Part shown: positions 48,501-56,545 of the stretch, one piece after another | How positions within the stretch are numbered: the stretch's first letter is position 1 | How the letters are laid out: each line of letters opens with the position of its first letter | From: Persicitalea sp963716085 | GTDB taxonomy: Bacteria > Bacteroidota > Bacteroidia > Cytophagales > Spirosomataceae | Length of the DNA: 64,000 bases | Assembly (NCBI GenBank): GCA_963716085.1 | Contig: OY970288.1 | Span: 6,128,662 to 6,192,661 of the forward strand | Reading direction: 5' to 3' | Notes under the pieces: generated by a model | The model's input: the letters and a program-made list of their open reading frames with translations, nothing else | Told to the model about the DNA's origin: nothing | Databases searched by the model: none | Program-made: the position numbers and the translations under genes

Positions 48501-48884
48501 GTAAAAATCTGGGACAGCCACACGAATTCTACGGAGGCCACGTTACGGTTTGTAGTCGGGGAGGAGGCGAGTATCGCGCTGGGTTCAGCCGAGTTCTTTC
48601 CCAATCCGTTCGATGACCAGCTTTCATTTAAAATAAATCACGACCGACCCGGCGAAGATGTGGAAATAACTGTCCGTCTAATGACCCTATCCGGGCAGGT
48701 TGTCTATACTTCCCGGAAGATTTATTACAATAGTGAGCCGAATATCGCTGAAATGTTATACTTTGGCGCGAATAGTGCTCTAGCTTTTCCCGGCAGAGTC
48801 CTATACTTATACGAACTACAAATACGTTCTAGCAAAGACCAAACGACCGACCGACGCACCGGAAAACTATTACACGCCCGTTAA
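45507..48884 (+). CDS. porU: Type IX secretion signal peptidase/sortase PorU
   Basis: A gingipain-like (C25) cysteine peptidase that removes the T9SS signal and attaches cargo to lipopolysaccharide. The catalytic His (LNYTGHGGTTGW, about residue 650) and Cys (LTATCEFGRYDD, about 684) are present, with the preceding PELLIVTPKAW and LLFGDATYDYR blocks. The C-terminus (FFPNPFDDQLSF onward) has T9SS-CTD-like character. The TTG at 45507 gives a signal peptide (RHLRAGGAVGVLTFLLILTSAFSHAQ, hydrophobic part VLTFLLILTSAF), so about 1125 residues, the usual size; the frame is open back to 45273 but that stretch is repeat-derived. porV follows. Confidence 0.9.
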   Translation: MRHLRAGGAVGVLTFLLILTSAFSHAQTPSVLAEGAWYKIAVTQTGVYRVDAGFLRKMGIDPSKINPKNLQIFGNGGGILPQSNATPRPVDLVQNAIWIAGEEDGRFDEKDAIYFYAEGPRVVGYDSLQKSFVHQINYYSDSSYYYLNVGTLPGKRIASVGSQNTAGTVIDQFDDYWFHEEESVNLLQSGREWWGEYLGLSGQLSLKAELPGVLPGSAATLRGAGIATAQVTTRFRWQVNGQDVGEQSQGAVSTYRYDLKAQRSEKAYAFTVGNTPPPTFNIALSFDKNGQNSAQAYLNYVALQTKRQLRAYPTQQTYRFLPSGSASVSYSLKNIPTDWQWWEVSDPQQPRRATLERAADGTAKFGANDGRNLRAYAGFSTDQALEPASWQKVANQNLHALPVPELLIVTPKAWQSEATRLARFREKHDGLSVAVVTIDQIFNEFASGKHDPTAIRDFVRHLYRQNPEKIKYLLLFGDATYDYRNRSGTQSAAQQQRWVPVYESRESLHPVYTYSSDDYFGFLQENEGDWLETTAGDHPLDVGIGRLPVKTPEEARVVVDKLIHYASSPKALGKWRNRISFVADDGDGNIHQRDADLLARQIGDKFLTQRLFVDAFPQVSSPEGAKVPDLNAAIRQRIDDGTLILNYTGHGGTTGWAEEQILTLADMQNARGYDNMPLLLTATCEFGRYDDPALVSGAELMVLSPRGAAIGALTTTRPVFASTNFSLNQAFYEALNAADGATRVGDLMKTTKNNSLRGSLNRNFALLGDPSMQLARPAYEVAWAAPPDTLSALRQVTLRGNILQNKKVADTFDGTATVTIYDKPSRFRTNGAGGAATAYDELRNKLYEGQATVRRGQFTVSFVVPRNIDYRFGPGRASVYALRSDSLTDAAGQLALTVGGAVSEAADRTPPNLTAYLNDSTFRDGQTVSANSVLWIKTFDASGISVSSAGLGQNLTATLNDSTVFVLNDYYRAQPDDFRRGTIRFPLNDLPPGHHSLRVKIWDSHTNSTEATLRFVVGEEASIALGSAEFFPNPFDDQLSFKINHDRPGEDVEITVRLMTLSGQVVYTSRKIYYNSEPNIAEMLYFGANSALAFPGRVLYLYELQIRSSKDQTTDRRTGKLLHAR

Positions 48885-48897
48885 TTCGGGCCAATTG

Positions 48898-48930
48898 TTT
48901 GACGGTTTCGTTACTTTCGTTGTAAATTTG
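48898..48930 (+). promoter_or_regulatory. Bacteroidota-type promoter for porV
   Basis: TTTG (48898-48901), 21 bases, TAAATTTG (48923-48930), an exact consensus match. The porV ATG is 53 bases downstream. Confidence 0.7.
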
Positions 48931-48983
48931 AACCCCGCTATCTGAAAATTGCCATTGCCCTTACACAGCCAAACCAAGGAAAT

Positions 48984-50198
48984 ATGAATCGTTTTTTCGT
49001 TAGTTTATCCTCTGTATTGCTCCTCTGCGGGAGTGTCACGATCGTTCAAGGTCAAAACCCACAAGTAACGGGACAGGATACAACCAACCGAATACCCATT
49101 ACGTCGCTGGCTTTTTTGAACTTTTCCCCCGACGCCCGTTCCGCCGCTCTTGGGGATGCGGGTGTGGCCCTTAGCCCCGACGCCAACGCTACTTATTGGA
49201 ATCCTGCGAAACTACCTTATCTGAAAGAAGACTATGGCGTTTCGCTTTCTTATACGCCCTGGCTGCGCAACCTGGTCGATGACATGTATTTCACTTATCT
49301 TACTGGCTACAAGAAGGTGGCCAAGGGACAGGTCGTTGCTCTCCAAATCAATTACTTTGATCTAGGCTTGTTGGAGTTTAGAAATAATCAGGGGCAGTTG
49401 ACGGGTACTTTCCCCTCTCGCGAGTTCATGGGGGGGCTGACCTACGGGCGGCAGTTGGGGGAGAATTTTTCCATGGGAATCACGCTGAAATATATCAACT
49501 CGAACTTAGCAGGAACCGGCCTGGTCAATGGCGTTTCTGTGAGTCCGGCTCAGACGGTAGCGGGCGATATTAGTGCTTACTACAAAAAAGAATACAAAAA
49601 TGAGGAAATAGGCAGCAACCTGATTTGGTCTTGGGGGGCAATGATCTCCAACTTGGGCGGCAAGGTTTCGTACGGTAGTGGAGACAGGTACTTCATCCCG
49701 ACCAACTTCAAGCTCGGAACGGGTATTTCGTACACTGCCGATGGCCGCAACCGCTTTAACTTTGTGTTGGATGCCAATAAATTGATGGTTCCTACACCAC
49801 CTGTATACAGGATGGTGAATGGGACGAACACCGTAGTGCGCGGCCGTGACCCGAATGATCTTTCACTTTTGGGCGGTATTTTCGGTTCGTTCGCCGATGC
49901 GCCCGATGGTTTTGGTGAAGAGGTGAAGGAAATCATGATTTCGACGGGTGTCGAGTACTGGTACAATGATATTGTCGCGATGCGTTTCGGCTATTTCAGC
50001 GAGAGCCGCATGAAAGGCGACCGCAAGTACTTCACCTTTGGTTTCGGTGCTCGCTTCCAGGAGAAATACAACGTCGACTTTGCTTACCTCATGCCCCAGC
50101 GACAGGGCAGTCCACTGGCCCAAACGCTGCGTATTACGCTGATGGCCAATCTTAAAGCTAAGGATCGTTCCGCGATTCTTGAAGACGTGGAGAATTGA
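48984..50198 (+). CDS. porV: Type IX secretion outer-membrane protein PorV
   Basis: A 404-residue outer-membrane barrel of the FadL-like fold that hands T9SS cargo to PorU. Signal peptide about 1-23 (FFVSLSSVLLLCGSVTIVQGQ). Diagnostic blocks: FLNFSPDARSAALGDAGVALSPDANATYWNPAKL (parts FSPDARSAALGDAGVA and NATYWNPAKLPYL), then a barrel with LGGKVSYGSGDRYFIPTNFKLG (YFIPTNFKLG) and a final FGFGARFQEKYNVDFAYL. It follows porU and has its own promoter. A terminator follows. Confidence 0.95.
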   Translation: MNRFFVSLSSVLLLCGSVTIVQGQNPQVTGQDTTNRIPITSLAFLNFSPDARSAALGDAGVALSPDANATYWNPAKLPYLKEDYGVSLSYTPWLRNLVDDMYFTYLTGYKKVAKGQVVALQINYFDLGLLEFRNNQGQLTGTFPSREFMGGLTYGRQLGENFSMGITLKYINSNLAGTGLVNGVSVSPAQTVAGDISAYYKKEYKNEEIGSNLIWSWGAMISNLGGKVSYGSGDRYFIPTNFKLGTGISYTADGRNRFNFVLDANKLMVPTPPVYRMVNGTNTVVRGRDPNDLSLLGGIFGSFADAPDGFGEEVKEIMISTGVEYWYNDIVAMRFGYFSESRMKGDRKYFTFGFGARFQEKYNVDFAYLMPQRQGSPLAQTLRITLMANLKAKDRSAILEDVEN

Positions 50199-50221
50199 TT
50201 TTTTACAAAAAACACTAGTGC

Positions 50222-50258
50222 GAATGACGTCCCCGCTGCGGGATGTCATTCTTTTTTT
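50222..50258 (+). terminator. Rho-independent terminator after porV
   Basis: A 12-bp stem (50222-50233 with 50240-50251, one G-T pair), a 6-base loop and a run of seven T. The M16 gene start lies 11 bases beyond. Confidence 0.9.
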
Positions 50259-50269
50259 ATCCCCCAACC

Positions 50270-51553
50270 ATGATTTTAGACCGCACCGTCGCCCCGCCTT
50301 TCCGGGTCATTGACCGCATAAGCCTTCCTCCCGCCGAAACCATGACACTCGACAACGGCCTGCCGCTGCACGTCGTCAACATCGGCGACCAGCCCGTGGT
50401 GCGGCTGGAATGTATGTTCGGGGCCGGAAGCTGGTCGGAGGTCAAGCCGGGCGCGGCGCACTTCGCCAGCAAGATGCTCACCGAAGGCACCGCCGCCCGT
50501 TCCTCCGCCGATATCAGTGAGGCGTTTGACCGGGTGGGCGCTTTCACCCAAATGAAGAATACCTTCGACCAGTCGGGAGTCGTGGTGTATTGTCTGGCGC
50601 GTTTTCTACCCGAGATACTGCCCATTGTGCAGGAGATACTTACCGAAGCTACCTTCCCCCGCAAGGAGTGGGACGACCTGCGTAACATTACGCTGCAAAA
50701 CCACCGCGTCAATCAGGAGAAAAACGCCTATCGCGCCACGGCCCTTTTTCGCGAAGAAATTTATGGCCCCGAGCATCCCTACGGCCGCGGCCGCACCGAG
50801 GAGAGCATCAGCGCGATGGCGCGGGAAGACGCCCTGACGCATTATCAGGATAATATTCAGCAAGCCAAGTACCGGATTATTTTATCGGGAAAAGTGGGTC
50901 GGGAGGAAATCGCCGCCGTAAATGCCTTTCTGGGAAAAAACCAGGCGCGGGCCAACGCCGCAGAGCCCACCGCCGCCAGTTTTCCGATTTTGCCGGGAAA
51001 GAAAACCTCCATCATCGAGCGGCCCGAGAGCGTTCAATCGTCGATTCGGCTGGGCAAGCGGCTGTTTACCCGGCAGCACCCCGACTACTACCAGATGCTG
51101 GTCGTGAGTGAGATCTTGGGCGGCTATTTCGGCTCGCGGCTGATGAAGAATATGCGGGAGGAAAAGGGTCTGACCTACGGGATTTCGTCCAATGCCTTTG
51201 CCTTTAAGCAGGATGGCTATTTCGTCGTCAGTACCGACGTGAAAAAAGAATTCACGCAACAAACGCTGGACGAAATCCGCAAGGAAATCAAGATTTTACA
51301 GACGGTACCCGTACCCAAGGAGGAGTTACAGACAGTTAAGAATTTCCTGGCTGGCGAATTCGCCGGATCGCTGAACACCGCCTTCGACGTAGCTGACCGC
51401 CAAAAAATCCTCATTGCCGACGACCTTCCCGCCGATTTCTACGACCGCTATATCCGCCAAATCCACGCCACCACCACCGAAGACATCATGAACATCGCCC
51501 AAAAACACCTGGATCTAAACGACATGACCGAAGTAGTAGTAGGCGGCAAATAA
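50270..51553 (+). CDS. M16 (pitrilysin) family protein lacking the zinc motif
   Basis: A 427-residue M16-family protein. The fold pattern is clear: LDNGLPLHVVNIGDQPVVRLECMF-type strands (parts LDNGLPLHVV and RLECMFGAGS), FLPEILPIVQEILTEATFP and the second-half LVVSEILGGYFGSRLMKNMREEKGLTYGISS (parts ILGGYFGSRLM and REEKGLTYGI). The zinc motif HxxEH is replaced by HFASK (His64), so both the catalytic Glu and the second His are missing. It is therefore probably non-catalytic, as in the M16 partner subunits. Start 50270 is chosen because the upstream ATG lies in the terminator. Confidence 0.88.
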   Translation: MILDRTVAPPFRVIDRISLPPAETMTLDNGLPLHVVNIGDQPVVRLECMFGAGSWSEVKPGAAHFASKMLTEGTAARSSADISEAFDRVGAFTQMKNTFDQSGVVVYCLARFLPEILPIVQEILTEATFPRKEWDDLRNITLQNHRVNQEKNAYRATALFREEIYGPEHPYGRGRTEESISAMAREDALTHYQDNIQQAKYRIILSGKVGREEIAAVNAFLGKNQARANAAEPTAASFPILPGKKTSIIERPESVQSSIRLGKRLFTRQHPDYYQMLVVSEILGGYFGSRLMKNMREEKGLTYGISSNAFAFKQDGYFVVSTDVKKEFTQQTLDEIRKEIKILQTVPVPKEELQTVKNFLAGEFAGSLNTAFDVADRQKILIADDLPADFYDRYIRQIHATTTEDIMNIAQKHLDLNDMTEVVVGGK

Positions 51554-51567
51554 TCCTGGAACGGTAC

Positions 51568-51587
51568 AGACGTAGCACGCTACGTCT
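51568..51587. repeat. Short palindrome, 9-bp arms
   Basis: AGACGTAGC and GCTACGTCT separated by AC. It lies between convergent genes. It has the AGAC arm start also seen in the 42-bp palindrome at 2239 and may be a degenerate member of the same class. Confidence 0.7.
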
Positions 51588-51600
51588 CACGCGCGTCAGC

Positions 51601-51930
51601 TCAGCCGTGTAATGTCAACCGCACAAACCGCCGCCGTCGCCGCGCCACAGGCAAAACCACGCCATCGGAAAGCACCACCTGCTGCCCATCGTACGCGGCA
51701 ATGGCCTCCTTATTTACCAAAGCCGAGCGACTCACCCGTAAAAAACCTTCCTTTCCCAGGCGTTCGTGGATAATACGTAACGTAACCGACAGCGTGAGCT
51801 TGGGTCGATCGGCAAAATGAACCTGCGTGTAGTTGCGGTCACTTTCACAAAAAAGGATTTCGGTAGTGGGGACTGAAGTATGGGCACCGATGTGAACGTT
51901 TCCCGGAGGTGAGCCTACCAATGAATTCAT
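51601..51930 (-). CDS. Stand-alone LytTR DNA-binding protein, second copy
   Basis: A 109-residue LytTR-only protein: EILFCESDRNYTQVHFADRPK (parts EILFCESDRNYTQVHF), then IIHERLGKEGFLRVSRSALVN and VLPVARRRRRFVRL. It aligns along its whole length with the protein at 37630 (shared NYT-VHF, -RSxL-NK-, LP-ARRRRR). There is no receiver domain. The ATG at 51930 is preferred to a GTG eight codons upstream. It diverges from tsaB by 70 bases. Confidence 0.88.
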   Translation of the reverse strand: MNSLVGSPPGNVHIGAHTSVPTTEILFCESDRNYTQVHFADRPKLTLSVTLRIIHERLGKEGFLRVSRSALVNKEAIAAYDGQQVVLSDGVVLPVARRRRRFVRLTLHG

Positions 51931-51954
51931 ATAGTGGAGTCGTTTAATTTCCAC

Positions 51955-51988
51955 TTTGTATCAAACAACGGCATTAAAGGTAAGTTTG
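51955..51988 (+). promoter_or_regulatory. Bacteroidota-type promoter for tsaB
   Basis: TTTG (51955-51958), 22 bases, TAAGTTTG (51981-51988). The tsaB start is only 12 bases after the -7 box, so the leader would be very short; if translation started at the earlier in-frame codon at 51956 this promoter would be too late. Confidence 0.4.
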
Positions 51989-52000
51989 AAGAAGAGTACC

Positions 52001-52693
52001 ATGCTAATCCTAAGTATCGATACCTCCACGCGCGGCTGCTCGGTGGCGGTCCACGCCGACGGGCAACTCCTGGCCGCCTACGACCTGCTGACGGAGCGCG
52101 TATCATCGTCCCTGCTCACAATTCTGGTGAAAAATGCCGTGGAGCAAACCGGACACGCACTCCCGCAACTCGACGCCGTGGCCGTGGCCAAGGGGCCGGG
52201 ATCTTACACGGGCCTGCGGGTAAGTGTCTCCACGGCCAAGGGCTTGTGTTACGCGTTGGATAAACCGCTGATCGGTGTAGAAACGCTAGCCGCTATGACC
52301 GCCCAGTTGACGCCCTTTTATCCAGAAAATTACCTTTTTTGCCCCATGATCGACGCTCGTCGCATGGAAGTGTTCGCCGCTGTTTTCGATACAAATTTGG
52401 AGAAAGTACAGCCCACTCGAGCGGTAATCCTGGAAGAGAATTCTTTTGCCGAAGTACTGGAACAGCACCCCATCGTGTTTTTTGGCGACGGTGCTGCCAA
52501 AAGCCGCCCGCTGTTGGAAAAGCATCCAAATGCCCACTTTCCCAATCAACTTATAGAACCCTCGGCCCGAACCGTCGGCGCTCTTGCCACAAAAGCCTAC
52601 CAGCGCGGCCAATTCGAAGATTTAGCATCCTTCGAACCTTATTATTTGAAAGATTTCGTCGGTACCACCAAAGCACAAAAGAAGTCCGTCTAG
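52001..52693 (+). CDS. tsaB: tRNA threonylcarbamoyladenosine biosynthesis protein TsaB
   Basis: A 230-residue ASKHA-fold protein, partner of TsaD in making the t6A modification at position 37 of tRNAs that read ANN codons. LILSIDTSTRGCSVAV at the start and VAKGPGSYTGLRVSVSTAKGL (parts KGPGSYTGLRV and STAKGL) identify TsaB. The ATG at 52001 begins the family N-terminus. It diverges from the LytTR gene and converges with the AraC-type gene. Confidence 0.95.
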   Translation: MLILSIDTSTRGCSVAVHADGQLLAAYDLLTERVSSSLLTILVKNAVEQTGHALPQLDAVAVAKGPGSYTGLRVSVSTAKGLCYALDKPLIGVETLAAMTAQLTPFYPENYLFCPMIDARRMEVFAAVFDTNLEKVQPTRAVILEENSFAEVLEQHPIVFFGDGAAKSRPLLEKHPNAHFPNQLIEPSARTVGALATKAYQRGQFEDLASFEPYYLKDFVGTTKAQKKSV

Positions 52694-52704
52694 AAAATGC
52701 CCTT

Positions 52705-52744
52705 TAAAAAAGAAAAGCCGCAAGACGAATCTCGCGGCTTTTCT
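52705..52744 (-). terminator. Terminator for the AraC-type gene (possibly bidirectional)
   Basis: AGAAAAGCCGC (52711-52721) pairs with GCGGCTTTTCT (52734-52744), 11 bp. On the minus strand six T follow (52705-52710). On the plus strand it lies 18 bases after tsaB without a T-run. Confidence 0.75.
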
Positions 52745-52784
52745 AATGGAGTAAGCTAACTTCCACTCTCCACTTTCAACTCAT

Positions 52785-53723
52785 TCAAACGTTCATCAGC
52801 GACTCGCGGCGGCGCATTTTACCCGCCGGAATGCCGAACATCATCTTGAAGCGGCGGCAGAAATAAGCGGTATCCTTATAGCCGACATCGGAACCGATGG
52901 CGCGGATGCTTTTCTTGGAAGTACGCAGCAAATCCACGGCTTTCTCCATACGCTGGTACTCGATGTAGTCCTGCGGGTTGATGCCCGTGAGCATTTTGAA
53001 ATACTGCCCCACGTAATCCTCCGATACATTGGCAACGTTGGCAAGTACTTTGTTGGAGAGGTCACCGCCCAGGTTGTCTTTGATGTAAGCAAAGATGTCG
53101 ATCAGGCGTGGATCCTTGAAATAGGTGCTGTTGGTCACTAACTGCTCTACGAACAGCTTGTTTTTCAGGATATAGCGAATAATCTCGATCACGACCTCCT
53201 CGGTTTTGATCTTGATGACCCGGCCCTTGCCCGCCACATCGGTCATGTCCTCGGCCAGGATCTGGTTGATCGTGTTGGCGATCTGGTCGTCGCGCTTGAT
53301 GAGGAAAGGCGGCACGTCGAGCGACGTGAAGAAATTGACGGTGTCGAAGACCTTGGCCTCAAAGGACACCAGGCCGAACGAATTGGGCAGACTGCCGATC
53401 GTCAATGGATCGTAGCCCGATTCGATGTAATTGTCGCGGTTGGTCATGAAGTCCTCGTTCGAGACGGCCTTTGCCCCGGTGGAATTGCCGTAGGTCACGG
53501 TGGCGTGCTTGCCGCCCGGGATGAAAAGCATATCGCCGACTTCAACTTCCTGCGGTTCGTCGTCGCCTTCTAAGGCGAAGGATACCTGACCGTCGTACAG
53601 GATGGTCAGCGAGTTTTGGACATCGTAGAAATTTTTGATCGTGATCGGCTGCAGCATCTGGATATGCCGGGCTTTCACGAACTTCACTCCAAGTGATTCA
53701 ATGATCTTGTTGTAATCTTCCAT
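52785..53723 (-). CDS. AraC-family transcription regulator with cupin domain
   Basis: A 312-residue regulator. A cupin-like sensing domain lies at about 25-110 (LTILYDGQVSFALEGDDE, VEVGDMLFIPGGKHATVTYG). The C-terminal double helix-turn-helix at about 210-305 contains SEDYVGQYFKMLTGINPQDYIEY (parts VSEDYVGQYFKMLTG) and VGYKDTAYFCRRFKMMFGIPAG (parts YKDTAYFCRRFKMMFG), as in AraC/XylS. The signal sensed is unknown. Its upstream region contains two tandem TTGTACAAA repeats. Confidence 0.92.
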   Translation of the reverse strand: MEDYNKIIESLGVKFVKARHIQMLQPITIKNFYDVQNSLTILYDGQVSFALEGDDEPQEVEVGDMLFIPGGKHATVTYGNSTGAKAVSNEDFMTNRDNYIESGYDPLTIGSLPNSFGLVSFEAKVFDTVNFFTSLDVPPFLIKRDDQIANTINQILAEDMTDVAGKGRVIKIKTEEVVIEIIRYILKNKLFVEQLVTNSTYFKDPRLIDIFAYIKDNLGGDLSNKVLANVANVSEDYVGQYFKMLTGINPQDYIEYQRMEKAVDLLRTSKKSIRAIGSDVGYKDTAYFCRRFKMMFGIPAGKMRRRESLMNV

Positions 53724-53765
53724 AGTATATTTTTTGGGGGCGCGTAAATGCTGAAAAGTCTAATT

Positions 53766-53798
53766 TTGTACAAATCTAATAAATTGTACAAAACTAAT
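53766..53798 (-). promoter_or_regulatory. Tandem operator-like repeat before the AraC-type gene
   Basis: TTGTACAAATCTAAT (53766-53780) and TTGTACAAAACTAAT (53784-53798), a 15-bp direct repeat with an 18-bp period; each contains the palindrome TTGTACAA. On the minus strand each also holds a TAnnTTTG box (TAGATTTG and TAGTTTTG). They may be operator, promoter or both. The gene start is 43 bases away. Confidence 0.6.
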
Positions 53799-53895
53799 AC
53801 AAGCAAATTGCGATTAAATTTCAAAAAAAAGTGTGCGTTATTATCAAAATAGCGCACACATCTACCGGAAAATTCAACGAGAACCCTATTTTACC

Positions 53896-55062
53896 CTATT
53901 TGACAAGCTCCCGGGCAATCACTAATTTTTGTATTTCTGAGGTACCCTCGTAGATCTGCGTAATCTTGGCATCACGCATAAGTCGCTCCACATGGTACTC
54001 TTTTACGTAGCCGTAGCCGCCGTGAATCTGCACGGCTTCGGTCGTGGCCCACATGGCTACGTCGGAGGCATAGAGCTTGGCCATCGCGGCGGATTTCACG
54101 TAATCTCTGCCTTCGTCTTTGTCCTTTGCGGCCTTATAAACCAGTAGCCGGGCGGCCTCGATGCGCGTCGCCATGTCGGCGAGCTTAAACTGAATGGCCT
54201 GGTGGTCGAAAATAGGATGACCGAAAGTCGTGCGCTCCTGGGCGTACTTCAATGCCAATTCAAACGCCCCGGCGGCAATCCCCAAGGCCTGGGCGGCAAT
54301 GCCGATGCGTCCGCCATTGAGGGTACTCATCGCCAGCTTGAAGCCGAAGCCATCGTCACCGATGCGGTTTTCTTTCGGTACCTGCACATCCGAGAACATC
54401 AGCGAGTGCGTGTCCGACGCGCGAATGCCCATTTTATCTTCCTTACGACCCACGGCAAAGCCTTCACTGCCCTTTTCGACGATCAGGCAGTTGATACCCC
54501 GGTGCTTTTTCTCGGGGCTCGTTTGTGCCATTACCAGACAAACCTCCGCCGTATCGCCGCTGGTAATCCAGTTTTTGGTGCCATTCAGCAGGTAGTAATC
54601 GCCCATATCCCGGGCCGTGGTGTGCTGGGAGGTAGCGTCGGAACCGGCCTCAGGTTCGGATAGGCAAAACGCCCCGACGATTTCGCCCATAGCCAGACGG
54701 GTGAGGTACTTTTGCTTTTGCTCCTCGTTACCGAAGGTTTCCAGCCCCCAGCATACCAGCGAGTTGTTGACCGACATGATCACCGAAGCCGAGGCATCGA
54801 CTTTGGAAATTTCCTCTACCGCAATAGCGTACGATACGGTATCCATGCCGCCGCCGCCATACTCGGGCGACACCATCATGCCCATAAATCCCATTTCGCC
54901 CATCTTGCGAAGCAGGTCTTTGTCAAATTTCTGTTCCGTGTCGCGCTCGATGACGCCCGGCAGCAATTCCGCCTGCGCAAAATCGCGCGCTGCTTCCCGT
55001 ACCGCCTCCTGTTCCTCGCCGAGGTTGAAGTCCAACCCCGCACTTTCCGTAAGTACTGCCAT
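53896..55062 (-). CDS. Acyl-CoA dehydrogenase
   Basis: A 388-residue FAD-dependent dehydrogenase that makes 2,3-trans-enoyl-CoA, giving electrons to ETF. GAFCLSEPEAGSD (FAD-binding and signature 1) and QIHGGYGYVKEYHVERLMRDAKITQIYEGTSEIQ (parts QIHGGYGYVKEYHVERLMR and IYEGTSEIQ with the catalytic Glu base) are clear. The size fits short/medium-chain or butyryl-CoA members. The acyl length cannot be read from the sequence. It is transcribed alone. Confidence 0.95.
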   Translation of the reverse strand: MAVLTESAGLDFNLGEEQEAVREAARDFAQAELLPGVIERDTEQKFDKDLLRKMGEMGFMGMMVSPEYGGGGMDTVSYAIAVEEISKVDASASVIMSVNNSLVCWGLETFGNEEQKQKYLTRLAMGEIVGAFCLSEPEAGSDATSQHTTARDMGDYYLLNGTKNWITSGDTAEVCLVMAQTSPEKKHRGINCLIVEKGSEGFAVGRKEDKMGIRASDTHSLMFSDVQVPKENRIGDDGFGFKLAMSTLNGGRIGIAAQALGIAAGAFELALKYAQERTTFGHPIFDHQAIQFKLADMATRIEAARLLVYKAAKDKDEGRDYVKSAAMAKLYASDVAMWATTEAVQIHGGYGYVKEYHVERLMRDAKITQIYEGTSEIQKLVIARELVK

Positions 55063-55249
55063 TATTATTTTGGGTGTAGTTGAAGTTTTGTAATCAGAAT
55101 AGACTAAATCAACGCGCCAGACGAGTTATAGGTTTTGCCCGTTCCTAAAAAAGGTCAGTTTCGGGGGAAACTTGCTAGTTTTGCGAAAATTATCGGAAGC
55201 AGCGCCAATTCCCCATTGCATTGATTGCAATTCCGAAACCCGGATCAAT

Positions 55250-56545
55250 ATGCCCATACTTACGGTATTTTACCTGAAAATAATTTTGAGCGCCCTACTC
55301 ACGCTGCTGTTCGTGGGTTGTGTCTGGAAAAAATCGCTGTTCCAAAAGTGGCAATCGAGTCAAAAGGATCGCTGGATTCTTGTTTTGAGCTTCATTGGAC
55401 TGAGGTTGCTGCCCTTTATCGGAATTTATGTAATAATGGGCCAGGACGTGCGTAACGACGTGCCTTTTTTTTATTATAAAGCTGAGGCGGCATTTCGGGG
55501 ACTTTTCGTGTACCGTGATTTCTGGTCGTTCCACGCGCCGCTCTTCTCTTACATAATCAGTCTGCCGCTGTGGCTGTGGAATAACCCACGCGCCATTGTG
55601 CTGCTGATGGTTGTGGTCGAGGCAATCGCCGTTGTGCTGACCTACTTTACCTACAAAAAACGAACACCCGATGCGCTTTTACTGGCTTGCCTGTATTGGA
55701 CGCTGCCTTTTACATTTGTGTTCGTCGTACTCAACGGACAAGAGGACATTTGGTTCTGGCTCGTGACACTACTCATCTGGCGACATATACAGAAGCATCC
55801 CCACAACTACGAATTGGGGGCGGGGCTGCTGTTCGCGGCAGGGCTATTGTGTATCAAAGTCACATACATCTTTTTTCTGTTCCCGCTGCTGATCTTCGTC
55901 CGGCGGCCGCTCCGAATGCTGGCCGCGATGGCCGTGCCCGGCGCCATTGCGCTGGTGATTCTGTACCTGAATGTCGGCGACCAGTTTCTGATGCCCATCC
56001 GACACACCCAGACCCTGCTGACCCCCAATCTATTCTCTGTCTTGAGGCCTTTCATCGAGCTTTTCGTCTACGTGCCGGAAAGCAGCTTTACGCTCCTGAA
56101 TTGGATCGGCTTGCTACTTACACTCGGTACTTCCATCGCAATGGCGTGGCGTTTTCGCTCGCGTTCAATTCAGCAAGTCGTTCCGCTGCTGTTCTTGATT
56201 TCGTTCGTGGCCATGACCATTTTTCAGCCTAGCGCGCCGGGGGGCTACGTTACCTCCTACCAATTGATCATGCTGTTTGTGCTCATCGACCCCGCTAACA
56301 GAAAACACGGGATGCTGGTTTTGACGTTCAACTGGTTGTTGGTCGTTCAGCCTTTCATCTATGTGTATAACGGTTCGCCTTCCTATACTAGTTTCGGAAT
56401 GCTGGGAACCCCGATTCTGGCCTTCGAGTACTTGATCCAAATCTTGAATGTGGGCTGCTACGTGATTATATTTCTGCTGACGATTAAAAAACTCCGGGCA
56501 ATGCCGCCAGCATCCCCAAGCATGAAGTGGCAGCTATCATTATGA
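55250..56545 (+). CDS. Multi-pass membrane protein, GT-C-like, paralogue A1
   Basis: A 431-residue protein with about ten or eleven transmembrane helices. The motif FVYRDFWSFHAPLFSYIISLPLWLW, here VYRDFWSFHAPLFSY, after DVPFFYYKAEAA, resembles GT-C glycosyltransferases (GT39/GT87/DUF2029) that use lipid-linked sugars. The ATG at 55250 gives MPILTVFYLK, the same beginning as paralogue A2 at 57799 (MPILTVFYVK). A TAGTTTTG box at 55176 may belong to its promoter. It is the first of four tandem paralogues and overlaps the next start by four bases. Confidence 0.75.
   Translation: MPILTVFYLKIILSALLTLLFVGCVWKKSLFQKWQSSQKDRWILVLSFIGLRLLPFIGIYVIMGQDVRNDVPFFYYKAEAAFRGLFVYRDFWSFHAPLFSYIISLPLWLWNNPRAIVLLMVVVEAIAVVLTYFTYKKRTPDALLLACLYWTLPFTFVFVVLNGQEDIWFWLVTLLIWRHIQKHPHNYELGAGLLFAAGLLCIKVTYIFFLFPLLIFVRRPLRMLAAMAVPGAIALVILYLNVGDQFLMPIRHTQTLLTPNLFSVLRPFIELFVYVPESSFTLLNWIGLLLTLGTSIAMAWRFRSRSIQQVVPLLFLISFVAMTIFQPSAPGGYVTSYQLIMLFVLIDPANRKHGMLVLTFNWLLVVQPFIYVYNGSPSYTSFGMLGTPILAFEYLIQILNVGCYVIIFLLTIKKLRAMPPASPSMKWQLSL

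Noticed and set aside
50243..50269. Upstream ATG at 50243 for the M16 gene
   Set aside because: It lies within the 3' arm and T-tract of the porV terminator and would add a phenylalanine-rich lead not found in the family.
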